Shown here one piece after another: positions 9,029 to 17,349 of a DNA stretch of 64,000 nucleotides (position 1 is the stretch's first letter; every line of letters begins with the position of its first letter). The notes under the pieces were generated by a model. It had not been told where the DNA came from. It made no database searches and worked only from the letters and a program-made list of their open reading frames with translations. Both the position numbers and the translations under genes were made by a program. This DNA is from Pseudomonas frederiksbergensis (GTDB taxonomy: Bacteria; Pseudomonadota; Gammaproteobacteria; Pseudomonadales; Pseudomonadaceae). The stretch covers positions 1-64,000 of the forward strand of contig NZ_MOBR01000018.1 in the NCBI RefSeq assembly GCF_003732705.1, written 5' to 3'.

Positions 9029-9155
9029 GATGGCAATTCCTTGGCAATGTAAAGCCATTGACTGCGGCCGCTACCGGACGTTCGCCTGAACTGGACGACT
9101 ACTGGCAACAGGCATACCTTGGAGAGCTTATTCAACGCTGCATAAGGACCCAGCC

Positions 9156-10130
9156 ATGAGCCGTATTTTCGCTGACAACGCCCATTCCATCGGCAATACG
9201 CCGCTGGTGCAGATCAATCGCATCGCGCCTCGGGGCGTGACCATCCTGGCCAAGATCGAGGGGCGCAACCCCGGTTATTCGGTCAAGTGCCGGATCGGCG
9301 CGAACATGATCTGGGACGCCGAAAGCACCGGCAAACTCAAGCCCGGCATGACCATTGTGGAGCCGACTTCAGGTAACACCGGCATTGGGCTGGCGTTTGT
9401 GGCCGCCGCCCGTGGCTACAAGTTGATGCTGACCATGCCCGCGTCCATGAGTATCGAGCGGCGCAAGGTGCTCAAGGCGTTGGGGGCCGAATTGGTATTG
9501 ACCGAACCGGCCAAGGGCATGAAAGGTGCAATCGAAAAGGCTGCCGAAATCCTCGCCAGCGATCCGGCAAAATACTTCATGCCGGCACAATTCGAAAACC
9601 CGGCCAACCCGGCTATCCATGAAAAGACCACCGGCCCGGAAATCTGGAATGACACCGACGGCGCGGTCGATGTGCTGGTGGCAGGCGTCGGGACCGGTGG
9701 AACCATTACCGGCGTTTCGCGGTATATCAAGAATACCCAGGGCAAACCGATTATCTCGGTGGCGGTGGAGCCGGTATCGTCGCCAGTGATTACCCAGAAG
9801 CTGGCCGGTGAAGAGATCAAGCCAAGTCCGCACAAGATCCAGGGCATCGGTGCCGGTTTTGTGCCGAAAAACCTCGATTTGTCGATCGTCGACCGGGTTG
9901 AACTGGTGACTGACGACGAATCCAAGGCCATGGCCCTGCGCCTGATGCAGGAAGAAGGAATTTTGTGCGGTATCTCGTGCGGTGCGGCGATGGCGGTTGC
10001 AGTACGCTTGGCCGAGACCCCGGAAATGCAGGGCAAGACCATCGTGGTCATCCTGCCGGATTCCGGCGAACGTTACCTGTCGAGCATGTTATTCAGTGAT
10101 CTGTTTACTGAGGCGGAGAACCATCAGTAG
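9156..10130 (+). CDS. cysK: Cysteine synthase A (O-acetylserine sulfhydrylase)
   Basis: A 324-residue PLP enzyme that makes L-cysteine from O-acetylserine and sulfide. The PLP lysine lies in SVKCRIGANM, the substrate loop is PTSGNTGIGLAF, the phosphate loop is GVGTGGTITG, and the C-terminus PDSGERYLSSMLFSDLF is CysK-type. Very close in length and motifs to E. coli CysK. One small difference is GISCGAA where E. coli has GISSGAA. AAGGA precedes ATG 9156. Confidence 0.96.
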   Translation: MSRIFADNAHSIGNTPLVQINRIAPRGVTILAKIEGRNPGYSVKCRIGANMIWDAESTGKLKPGMTIVEPTSGNTGIGLAFVAAARGYKLMLTMPASMSIERRKVLKALGAELVLTEPAKGMKGAIEKAAEILASDPAKYFMPAQFENPANPAIHEKTTGPEIWNDTDGAVDVLVAGVGTGGTITGVSRYIKNTQGKPIISVAVEPVSSPVITQKLAGEEIKPSPHKIQGIGAGFVPKNLDLSIVDRVELVTDDESKAMALRLMQEEGILCGISCGAAMAVAVRLAETPEMQGKTIVVILPDSGERYLSSMLFSDLFTEAENHQ

Positions 10131-10436
10131 GTAGATGATTATTGTGGCGAGGGAGCTTGCTCCCGCTGGGCTGCGCAGCGGCCCCAAATTGTTTGAGCGC
10201 TGCGCACTCAAGCGCGAGCAAGCTCGCTCGCCACAAAGTGCACCCTGACCTCAAAGGTTGATTCGGATCAGCCTTCGTTCAGGAACCTTATGTTAATAAG
10301 TGCTTTGTTGCGCAATCCTTAACACTGAATGTTCAGTTATGTGGGTTTTTCCCCGGGCCGGTAGTGGTTATCATGGCCGGCTGCCACGTCGGGTAAATGG
10401 CGCGGTGCAAAGTTGCTTATTCTCAAGGAGTCGTTG
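10131..10436. other. Intergenic region cysK-lpxO
   Basis: Holds a family C REP palindrome at 10143-10237, then about 200 bp leading to lpxO. No convincing promoter hexamers or operator were found by eye; lpxO has a strong AAGGAG at 10425-10430. Confidence 0.6.
10143..10237. repeat. REP palindrome, family C
   Basis: TTGTGGCGAGGGAGCTTGC on the left pairs with an imperfect GCAAGCTCGCTCGCCACAA on the right; the inner arms CTGCGCAGCG and GCGCTGCGCA also pair. A related copy is at 15263-15358. Confidence 0.8.
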
Positions 10437-11375
10437 ATGACCTTTTCCCTGGCCGCGAAAGCGTCGGTGTTGCTGTTATTCCTCGGCAGTACGCTTTATG
10501 TGCATCTGCGCGGCAAGGCACGGTTGCCGGTCCTGCGGCAATTCGTCAACCACTCGGCGTTGTTTGCGCCCTATAACGCCCTGATGTACCTGTTCTCCGG
10601 CGTTCCGTCCAAACCCTACCTGGATCGCAGCAAGTTCCCGGAACTGGATGTGCTCAGGGACAACTGGGAAGTCATCCGCGACGAAGCCATGCATTTGTTC
10701 GACGAAGGCTACATTCGCGCCGCCGAAAAGAACAACGACGCCGGTTTTGGCTCGTTCTTCAAAAAGGGCTGGAAGCGCTTCTACCTCAAGTGGTACGACA
10801 AACCTTTGCCATCGGCTGAAGCCCTGTGCCCGAAAACCGTGGCGCTGGTCAGCAGTATCCCTAACGTCAAGGGTGCAATGTTTGCCCTGTTGCCCGGCGG
10901 CAGCCATCTCAACCCGCACCGCGACCCGTTCGCCGGCTCCCTGCGTTATCACCTCGGGCTGTCGACGCCGAATTCCGATGATTGCCGCATCTTCGTCGAC
11001 GGCCAGGTCTACGCCTGGCGCGATGGCGAAGACGTGATGTTCGACGAGACCTACGTGCACTGGGTCAAGAACGAAACCGAAAAGACCCGGGTCATCCTGT
11101 TCTGCGACATCGAACGACCGCTGAGCAACCGCATCATGACCCGCATCAACCGCTGGGTCAGCGGCCTGCTGGGCCGCGCCACCGCACCACAAAACCTGGA
11201 CGACGAACGCGTTGGCGGGATCAACCAGGTTTACGCCTGGAGCAAGAATTCCAGCGACAAGTTCAGTGGCGTAGTCAAAAAGTGGAAGCGCCGTCATCCC
11301 AAGGCCTACCGTGTACTGCGACCGGTGTTGGCAGTGGTGGTGCTGACGTTGTTGGGGTATTGGTTGTTTGGGTGA
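10437..11375 (+). CDS. lpxO: Lipid A hydroxylase LpxO (aspartyl/asparaginyl beta-hydroxylase family)
   Basis: A 312-residue Fe(II)/2-oxoglutarate dioxygenase that 2-hydroxylates a secondary lipid A acyl chain. It has an N-terminal membrane segment (about residues 5-22) and a C-terminal one (LAVVVLTLLGYWLF). The iron site is visible in GSHLNPHRDPF and DETYVHWVKNET, with 2-oxoglutarate-binding Arg in KTRVILFCD. ATG 10437 has AAGGAG 6 nt upstream. A terminator follows at 11391-11421. Confidence 0.93.
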   Translation: MTFSLAAKASVLLLFLGSTLYVHLRGKARLPVLRQFVNHSALFAPYNALMYLFSGVPSKPYLDRSKFPELDVLRDNWEVIRDEAMHLFDEGYIRAAEKNNDAGFGSFFKKGWKRFYLKWYDKPLPSAEALCPKTVALVSSIPNVKGAMFALLPGGSHLNPHRDPFAGSLRYHLGLSTPNSDDCRIFVDGQVYAWRDGEDVMFDETYVHWVKNETEKTRVILFCDIERPLSNRIMTRINRWVSGLLGRATAPQNLDDERVGGINQVYAWSKNSSDKFSGVVKKWKRRHPKAYRVLRPVLAVVVLTLLGYWLFG

Positions 11376-11390
11376 TGTCAGATACGAAAT

Positions 11391-11421
11391 GAAAAAACCG
11401 CTCTTTGGAGCGGTTTTTTTT
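11391..11421. terminator. Bidirectional rho-independent terminator
   Basis: Stem CCGCTC / GAGCGG with a 4-nt loop, preceded by an A-run and followed by eight T. It lies between lpxO and the convergent small gene at 11429. Confidence 0.9.
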
Positions 11422-11428
11422 GCCGGCG

Positions 11429-11590
11429 TTATGGGCGCCCGGCGGCGAGCACGTCAGGTTCGCCTTCGATGCCGGTCGCAATGAGCTGTAAAATGCGCCG
11501 TTGGCTGGCCGTCAGTTCTACTTTTACAGGCTTGTTTTCCTGAGCAGAGGAACGTTTTTTGATGCGGGGATTTCTGATGACTCCGTGCAT
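11429..11590 (-). CDS. Small basic hypothetical protein
   Basis: A 53-residue protein from ATG 11590, preceded by a consensus GGAGGA. A longer frame opens with GTG at 11629, overlapping the upstream stop as GTGA. The N-terminal part is basic (RNPRIKKR); LTASQRRILQLIATG resembles the first helix of a LuxR-type HTH (LTxREREVLxLIAxG) but is too short to be one. It is co-transcribed with the GNAT-like gene above it. I do not recognise a family. Confidence 0.55.
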   Translation of the reverse strand: MHGVIRNPRIKKRSSAQENKPVKVELTASQRRILQLIATGIEGEPDVLAAGRP

Positions 11591-11625
11591 ATTTCCTCCG
11601 TCGTCGTTCATTAATTGAACAGTTT

Positions 11626-12171
11626 TCACGATACTAGGCTCTCCACAATTTTGACAAGTCGACCTTCAGCGTCTTTGTTGAAGTCGAGACGTTTATAAAT
11701 AGAAATTGCACCTTCCAACGGCTCCTGCACTTCGATGAATCTACTACCGATAATTAGGGCGTAATGTTCGATGGCCGAAACGGCCAGTGAGGCAATCCGG
11801 TTTTTTAAAGGATGTTCTTCCCGCGGACGCCCTTCCAATCGAACGATTCGGATTCGTTGCCGACTGTTGTTCGGGTTCGCGAAGCATAGTCCGCACAGTT
11901 CCTCTTCGAACCAGATGGCAATATCCAGAGACAAAGGCTCCTTTGCTTTCCATCCTATGACCTCACTCCATAAAAAGTGTGGATCCTCCCATCGCTCGCA
12001 AGCATCCAGAGCCTGCGCATTGATGGGTTCAAATCGAACCCGTGATAGATCAATGTCCGTTGCACCTGCCAGTTCCAGTTCATGTTGCAGCTGCGCAGCG
12101 CTGGTAGCAGCAAGCTTTCTAGCCTTCGACTTGTACAGTTGATACCGAATATGCGTCCGTTCCCTTGGCAT
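11626..12171 (-). CDS. Putative GNAT-like N-acetyltransferase
   Basis: A 181-residue protein from ATG 12171 (the frame stays open to 12270). Residues 70-180 show a GNAT-like pattern: LDIAIWFEEELCGLCFAN (strands 2-4), RIRIVRLEGRPREEHPLKNR in the acetyl-CoA loop position, and FIEVQEPLEGAISIYKRLDF at the C-terminus. The N-terminal 25 residues are very basic (YQLYKSKARKLAA). The canonical Q/RxxGxG/A loop is degenerate, so function is uncertain. It forms a two-gene unit with the small basic ORF downstream, which may be a toxin-antitoxin-like pair. Confidence 0.6.
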   Translation of the reverse strand: MPRERTHIRYQLYKSKARKLAATSAAQLQHELELAGATDIDLSRVRFEPINAQALDACERWEDPHFLWSEVIGWKAKEPLSLDIAIWFEEELCGLCFANPNNSRQRIRIVRLEGRPREEHPLKNRIASLAVSAIEHYALIIGSRFIEVQEPLEGAISIYKRLDFNKDAEGRLVKIVESLVS

Positions 12172-12615
12172 GTGATCTCGTGCATTCCCTTTCTCCCATC
12201 GAGGGGCCGTTCTGTTTCTTTGAAGGGTAGGGGGCTCCGCTAAGGTTGTCCTTACTGGCCCTTTGACCAACTCATTGCAATCTATGTCGCCGACTGGCTA
12301 TAGTCGGCACTCGCCTGCTTCCCCCAGCACGGCCCTCAAAAAAGATCAGCCCATGCCTGCATCCCACATCAACGCGGTAGTCGATTCAGCGGTCAACGCT
12401 GGCGTCATGCCGTGCGGGATTCAGCAGCCTGCGCAGATCAGTCATTACCCCCCTCCTGTCAGTAGCACGCCGGTGTGCGCAGTCGTATCACCGCCAGGCG
12501 TTGGCATTTCGGGCTGATCAGCTTTTCCTGCTGTTCCCCTATGCCCGCCTGAAAAAACTACTGAACTTCAGCTTCGGCTGACTTGGCTTTTTTGCCTGAT
12601 GACAGGTGGTATTTC
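12172..12615. other. Intergenic region between the GNAT-like gene and an EamA gene
   Basis: About 440 bp. A possible sigma-70 promoter reading right has TTGCAA at 12275-12280 and TATAGT at 12299-12304 (18-bp spacer). A dyad GCCGACT / AGTCGGC (12289-12308) overlaps its -10 box. If used, it would give a roughly 300-nt leader before the EamA gene. An open frame at 12263-12517 has no start signal or recognisable content and is not called. Confidence 0.35.
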
Positions 12616-13485
12616 ATGTTTGTCCTTTCGAAAAAAACTGCGCTCGCGGCGGCGTCCACGAGCCTGTTTGTCCTGCTGTGGAGCAGCGGGGCTATCTTCT
12701 CCAAATGGGGTCTGGCCCACGCCTCACCCTTTGCCTTTCTGCTGTTTCGCTTCGTCATCGCCCTGTGCGGGTTGGTGCTGCTGGTGCCGTTGCTCAAGCT
12801 GAAATTGCCCAAGGGCGGCAAGCCGATGCTGTATGCGATGGCCACGGGTGTGGTGTTGTTGGGGGCTTATCAGATTTTCTATCTGCTGGCCCTGGACCTG
12901 AAAGTCACGCCGGGCGTGATGGCGACGATCATGGGCGTGCAGCCGATCCTCACCGTGGTGATCATGGAACGTCAGCGTTCCCTCAGCCGCATGTTCGGCC
13001 TGGCGCTGGGGCTGGCCGGGTTGATCATGGTGGTTTACCAAGGCATCGGTTTGGCCGGGATGTCCATGGCCGGGATGCTCTTCGGTCTGCTGGCGCTGGC
13101 AAGCATGACCTTCGGTTCGATCATGCAGAAGCGCATCACCGACAATCCCCTCGGCACGCTGCCGGTGCAGTACCTGGCCGGGCTGCTGGTCTGCGGGATC
13201 TTCGTGCCGTTCCAGCCGTTTCACTTCGAACACAGCACAGGCTTTATCGTGCCGGTGTTGTGGATGGGATTGGTGGTGTCGGTGCTGGCGACATTGCTGC
13301 TGTATCGGCTGATCGCCCGGGGCAATCTGGTGAATGTCACCAGTCTGTTTTACCTGGTGCCGGCGGTGACGGCGGTGATGGATTATCTGTTTTTCGGCAA
13401 CAGGCTCGCGACGCTGAGTATATTCGGCATGTTGCTGATCATCGTCGGATTGGTGTTTGTGTTCCGTCAGACCCGTCAACGCTGA
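12616..13485 (+). CDS. EamA/DMT-family exporter
   Basis: A 289-residue protein with ten predicted TM helices in two EamA repeats (residues 8-135 and 145-283). Typical motifs are LLWSSGAIFSKWGL at the start of repeat 1 and SLFYLVPAVTAVMDYLFFG in repeat 2. The family exports amino acids and other metabolites; no substrate can be read from the sequence. ATG 12616 is chosen with AGGTGG about 7 nt upstream. Confidence 0.9.
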   Translation: MFVLSKKTALAAASTSLFVLLWSSGAIFSKWGLAHASPFAFLLFRFVIALCGLVLLVPLLKLKLPKGGKPMLYAMATGVVLLGAYQIFYLLALDLKVTPGVMATIMGVQPILTVVIMERQRSLSRMFGLALGLAGLIMVVYQGIGLAGMSMAGMLFGLLALASMTFGSIMQKRITDNPLGTLPVQYLAGLLVCGIFVPFQPFHFEHSTGFIVPVLWMGLVVSVLATLLLYRLIARGNLVNVTSLFYLVPAVTAVMDYLFFGNRLATLSIFGMLLIIVGLVFVFRQTRQR

Positions 13486-13819
13486 CGGGTGGTCCTACCG
13501 CAAACGTGTGCGCTGTCGCAGCAGCGCACAACTTTCCAAGACGTTTCCTACGACGTACCCTGTTGCCGCGTTTTGGTATCGACCTCTATAGTTTTGGTTC
13601 GCGGAAAACTCTGCGAATGACCTTGGCCGGTCGATCATCAAAACGCATCAGCGTCATTGTTCAGGCATGTTTTCATGTCTGGATGCTGTGTTATGGCAGC
13701 TGTGCGCGGGATACCTTCGGGTGTGCCGGTTTGATGGGTGCCGGTCGGCCAACCCGTACACAGCTGCCACCTTTTTCGCTTGGCCGCGAACGGTGGTAAC
13801 TCTATTTGGAGTGACACCC
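13486..13819. other. Intergenic region with a structured leader
   Basis: About 330 bp between an EamA gene and a small ORF. The first 200 bp show nothing notable. The last 130 bp hold the long hairpin described at 13695-13797. Confidence 0.5.
13695..13797 (+). ncRNA. Structured 5' leader of the downstream small gene
   Basis: GGCAGCTGTGCGCGGG (13695-13710) pairs with CCCGTACACAGCTGCC (13753-13768): 14 canonical pairs, one G-T wobble and one mismatch. The loop repeats GTGCCGGT at about 13722 and 13738. A second stem, CCACC (13767-13771) / GGTGG (13792-13796), shares two bases with the first, so the two could be mutually exclusive. A GGAG box follows at 13808-13811. From memory, similar leaders occur before small genes of this kind in other Pseudomonas; this is unverified and I cannot name an Rfam family. 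Confidence 0.5.
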
Positions 13820-14122
13820 ATGCACGATCAAGTCATGCCACGCTACCTCCCAATCGACACCTACGACGCCGACCACCCGGTGCTCTACATCAACACCCAC
13901 CGAGAAATCAGCGACATCGCCGCCTGCGCAATGCACCGCTTCACCGTGATCCGCGACCTGACCGACACCCTGACCAGCCTCAACCTCACCGGCATTTCCG
14001 ACTGCGACCTGACCCGCGTCACCCGCGCCGTCCACCTGCTGGCGCGCGAAGGCTGCGCGATGCTCAATGTGGTCCAGGCCCGGGCGCGGCAGCGAGAGGA
14101 CGGCTACAAAGCGACGGTATAG
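13820..14122 (+). CDS. Small DUF3077-like protein
   Basis: A 100-residue soluble protein with no signal peptide. Blocks such as CAMHRFTVIRDLTDTLTSL and HLLAREGCAMLNVVQARARQ resemble the small DUF3077 proteins found in many copies in Pseudomonas genomes. Function unknown. ATG 13820 follows GGAG at 13808-13811 and the structured leader. The family assignment is from memory and moderate. Confidence 0.65.
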   Translation: MHDQVMPRYLPIDTYDADHPVLYINTHREISDIAACAMHRFTVIRDLTDTLTSLNLTGISDCDLTRVTRAVHLLAREGCAMLNVVQARARQREDGYKATV

Positions 14123-14136
14123 CGACCAACACAAAA

Positions 14137-14230
14137 CCTGTGGGAGCGAGCTTGCTCGCGATGAGGCCGTCACATTCAACATCAATATTGACTGACCCGA
14201 CGCCTTCGCGAGCAAGCTCGCTCCCACAGG
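14137..14230. repeat. REP palindrome, family A
   Basis: CCTGTGGGAGCGAGCTTGCT on the left and AGCAAGCTCGCTCCCACAGG on the right, about 55 nt apart. Related copies are at 23253, 32861, 33864 and 35411. Confidence 0.85.
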
Positions 14231-14253
14231 GTTATCACCAAGTTTGAGCTCTG

Positions 14254-15162
14254 TTACCGCTCCGCCAACTCCGGCATCTTCACCACCGCCGGTTTCAACA
14301 CCAGCCACAACGCCGCCGCAATCAACACCCCGCCATAGATGTGCGCCATCGACAACGGCTCATCCAGCAGCAACGCACCCCACAACACGCCGAACGGCGG
14401 GATCATGAAGGTCACGGTCATCGACTTCACCGGGCCGATCGAACTGAGCAGGCGGAAGTACACGATGTACGCAAACGCCGTGCAGACCAAACCCAACCCC
14501 AGCAACGACAGCCAGACATTCCAGCCGCCCCAGCTTGCCGGTGGATGGCTGATCACGCTGTAACCGAACAGCGGCAACAGGAACAACGTCGCGCCGAGCA
14601 TGCTGCCCAGCGCCGACAAACGACTGTCGAGGCCGCCGGCGTGATCGAGCCAGCGGCGGGCGAGGAACCCGGCGAAGCCGTAGCAAGTGGTCGCGAGCAG
14701 GCAGGCGAGGGCGCCCATCAGCAATTGCATATCGAACGCCACCGGACCGGCGCGGGTCAGGACGCCAACGCCGAGCAGCCCGAGGAACACCCCGCTGAGT
14801 TTGGCCACGGTGAGTTTTTCATGGAAAAACAACCCGCCGATCAACACGCCCATCAACGGCGTGGTGGCATTGAAAATCGCCGAGTAACCGGCCGGCAGCA
14901 CTTGCGCGGCCACGGAATACAGGGTCGCCGGAATCCCGGAGTTGATCACCCCGAGCAGCATCACGGTCTTGAGCTTGCCTTTGAAATCCCAGCTGATGCG
15001 CATCAGCCCGAGAATCACCAGCAAACCAACCGCCGCAATCGACACCCGGAAAAACGCCGTGGGAATGGTGCCGATTACCGGGGCGATGACACGCATAAAC
15101 AGGAAACTCGCGCCCCAGATCGCCGCCAGCGACAGTAAACGGACAATATCGACAGGGCTCAC
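14254..15162 (-). CDS. EamA/DMT-family exporter
   Basis: A 302-residue, ten-TM EamA protein (SLAAIWGASFLFMRVIAP at residues 11-28; second repeat from about residue 150, ending in MIPPFGVLWGALLLDEPLS). Monocistronic on the minus strand with REP elements on both sides. Substrate unknown. AAGGAG lies about 9 nt before the ATG. Confidence 0.9.
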   Translation of the reverse strand: MSPVDIVRLLSLAAIWGASFLFMRVIAPVIGTIPTAFFRVSIAAVGLLVILGLMRISWDFKGKLKTVMLLGVINSGIPATLYSVAAQVLPAGYSAIFNATTPLMGVLIGGLFFHEKLTVAKLSGVFLGLLGVGVLTRAGPVAFDMQLLMGALACLLATTCYGFAGFLARRWLDHAGGLDSRLSALGSMLGATLFLLPLFGYSVISHPPASWGGWNVWLSLLGLGLVCTAFAYIVYFRLLSSIGPVKSMTVTFMIPPFGVLWGALLLDEPLSMAHIYGGVLIAAALWLVLKPAVVKMPELAER

Positions 15163-15262
15163 GGTGCTCTCCTTCCTTTATGGGGACGGAAGTGTTGCCG
15201 AGAGGCCTGAGGATCGCAACCGTAAATCGGGCATTAAATTTTCATTGTGGCGAGCGAGCTTT

Positions 15263-15358
15263 TTGTGGCGAGGGGGCTTGCCCCCGTTGGGTCGCGTAGC
15301 GGCCCCAAGATTTTGTGAGCGCTGCGCACTCCAACGGGGGCAAGCCCCCTCGCCACAA
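15263..15358. repeat. REP palindrome, family C
   Basis: TTGTGGCGAGGGGGCTTGCC pairs with GGCAAGCCCCCTCGCCACAA in mirrored order. A truncated ATTGTGGCGAGCGAGCT precedes it at 15244-15260, suggesting an older nested copy. Confidence 0.8.
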
Positions 15359-15377
15359 GTAATCTCTCATCCCCTCG

Positions 15378-17003
15378 TTAAATGATGAAGCGCGTCACCA
15401 ACCCATTCAGGTCCACCGCCAGACGCGACAGTTCCTGACTGGCAGCGGACGTCTGGGTAGCCCCAGCCGCCGTCTGGGTCGAAAGGTCGCGGATATTCAC
15501 CAAATTCTGATCAACCTCGCGAGCCACCAATGCCTGCTGCTCGGCAGCGCTGGCAATCACCAGGTTGCGCTGGTTGATCTGCGAGATCGACGCGGTGATT
15601 TTCTCCAGCGCCTGACCGGCACTGTTGGCCCGGCGCAAGGTCTGGTTCGCCTGTTCGGCGCTGCTTTGCAACGCACTGACCGTGGCCCCGGTGCCGTGCT
15701 GGATATTGCTGATCATCAGCTCGATTTCTTCGGTGGAGTTCTGGGTGCGTTGGGCCAGCGAACGCACCTCATCCGCCACCACGGCAAACCCGCGCCCGGC
15801 TTCACCGGCCCGTGCCGCTTCGATGGCGGCGTTGAGCGCCAGCAGGTTGGTTTGCCCGGCGATGCCACGAATCACTTCCAGCACCTTGCTGATGTCCTGG
15901 GCCTGACCCGCCAGGCCCTCGGCCTGTTGCGAGGCGCCGAGCACTTCGCTGACCAGTCCCTGAATCGAGCTGATGGTTTCGCTGACCTGAACATGCCCGT
16001 GCTGGCTGTCCTCGTTCGATGCCTGGGAGGCTTCGGCGCTGGACACGGCATTGGCGGCCACTTCGTCCACCGCGGTGCTCATCTCGGTGACGGCGGTGGC
16101 GGCTTGTTCGATCTGATCGTTCTGCAGTTGCAGGCCACGGGTGCTTTCCTCCATCACCGAACTCATTTCCTCAGCCGCAGAGGCGAGCTGCTGCGCCGAG
16201 TCGCTGATGCCGCGAATGGTCGTACGCAAATGACTTTGCATGTCGGCCAGGGCATCGAGCAGGTGCGCCGCTTCGTCTGTGCCATGGCTGACGATCTGAC
16301 CGCTCAGGTCGCCGGCGGCGATCCGTCGGGCCACGTTCAGAGCCTGATTGATCGGCGCGGTGATGCTGCGAGTCAGCAGCCAGGCCAATGCCAGTGTGGC
16401 AATCAGCGCAATCACGATGATGCTGCCGACGATCCACTGGGCCCGCTGATACATCTGCGCAGCGGCATCGGAGGCAGCGTCGGCGCCTTGCTGATTGAAG
16501 CTGATCAGGCTTTCCAGCGACTTGTCCAGCACACCGCCCTGGGGCGCCAGTTCTGCGTTGAGGCGAGCATAGGCTTGCTCCGACTGGCCGGCATCAATCT
16601 GGGCAATGATCTGGTCAAGAATCGCCATGTATTTGGCAACGTCCGCGTTCAGGCTGTCGAGCAACGCCCGTTCCCGGTCACCGGCGAGCAATTGTTTGTG
16701 ATCGTTTAGGCGCTTGAGCAACTCTTGGCGCTGGACGCTGATAATGCCTTTGCTCTTTTCCCGCACGGCCGGCTGACTGATGGCGATCAACCGCAGGGAT
16801 TCCAGGCGGATGGTGGCGATATTCGTGGCGCTGTCGTGAATGCTCTCGATGCTGGGCATCCAGGATTCCTCGATCACCGTGGCGCTTTGGCGAAGGGTCG
16901 CCATTTGCCCCAGGCCGAACAGACCAACCACCACCAGCAGACTGGCCAAAACGGCGAAACTCAAACCGGCGCGCAAACCTATGCGCATGTTCCTGATTGA
17001 CAT
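15378..17003 (-). CDS. Methyl-accepting chemotaxis protein
   Basis: A 541-residue chemoreceptor. TM1 is around residues 10-32; the ligand-binding region to about 185 is helical and 4HB-like; TM2 follows (IVGSIIVIALIATLALAWLL); then a HAMP domain (about 210-262) and a long cytoplasmic signalling hairpin. The tip has the invariant IRGIAGQTNLLALNAAIEAA. No C-terminal CheR-binding pentapeptide is seen. ATG 17003 with AAGGAG 8 nt upstream is preferred over the adjacent TTG 17006. The ligand is not evident. Confidence 0.95.
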   Translation of the reverse strand: MSIRNMRIGLRAGLSFAVLASLLVVVGLFGLGQMATLRQSATVIEESWMPSIESIHDSATNIATIRLESLRLIAISQPAVREKSKGIISVQRQELLKRLNDHKQLLAGDRERALLDSLNADVAKYMAILDQIIAQIDAGQSEQAYARLNAELAPQGGVLDKSLESLISFNQQGADAASDAAAQMYQRAQWIVGSIIVIALIATLALAWLLTRSITAPINQALNVARRIAAGDLSGQIVSHGTDEAAHLLDALADMQSHLRTTIRGISDSAQQLASAAEEMSSVMEESTRGLQLQNDQIEQAATAVTEMSTAVDEVAANAVSSAEASQASNEDSQHGHVQVSETISSIQGLVSEVLGASQQAEGLAGQAQDISKVLEVIRGIAGQTNLLALNAAIEAARAGEAGRGFAVVADEVRSLAQRTQNSTEEIELMISNIQHGTGATVSALQSSAEQANQTLRRANSAGQALEKITASISQINQRNLVIASAAEQQALVAREVDQNLVNIRDLSTQTAAGATQTSAASQELSRLAVDLNGLVTRFII

Positions 17004-17349
17004 CAAATGTGCTCCTTGGGCGATTTGGGATTGAGTCCTCGTGTACCGAGAATCTTGTTATTAGGCGGGTGATGGCGGCTTGTATATCAAAGTGCCATCA
17101 TTTTGGTAAGACCAATCTTTAAGGCTCTATTTCGCGGCATACAGGGCAGGTGAGTATCGAAACCCTGTCTGGTCAGGGTTTGCGGTGACGATTCAGCTTT
17201 TTTTTGACCAAGTGGTCGATTAATAAGCCCGGGAAAAAATCGCCGCCAGGCCCGGCCAACGATCGACATCAATGGCAAAAATTACGCTTCTCCTGTACCC
17301 GGTTCACTGGCTAAGCTCAGGGCTCCGAAATTCCCGCAGAGGTCTCACC
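17004..17349. other. Divergent intergenic region MCP-aceK
   Basis: About 345 bp. It holds a small hairpin AAACCCTG / CAGGGTTT (17160-17181) with no adjacent T-run, and probably divergent promoters that I cannot place with confidence. Short ORFs here lack start signals. Confidence 0.4.

Noticed and set aside
12263..12517. 84-codon frame in the gap before an EamA gene
   Set aside because: Composition is Pro/Ser/Val-rich without any motif, and there is no ribosome-binding site.
17087..17278. 63-codon minus-strand ORF between the chemoreceptor and aceK
   Set aside because: No ribosome-binding site, no recognisable composition, and it lies in a promoter-sized gap.
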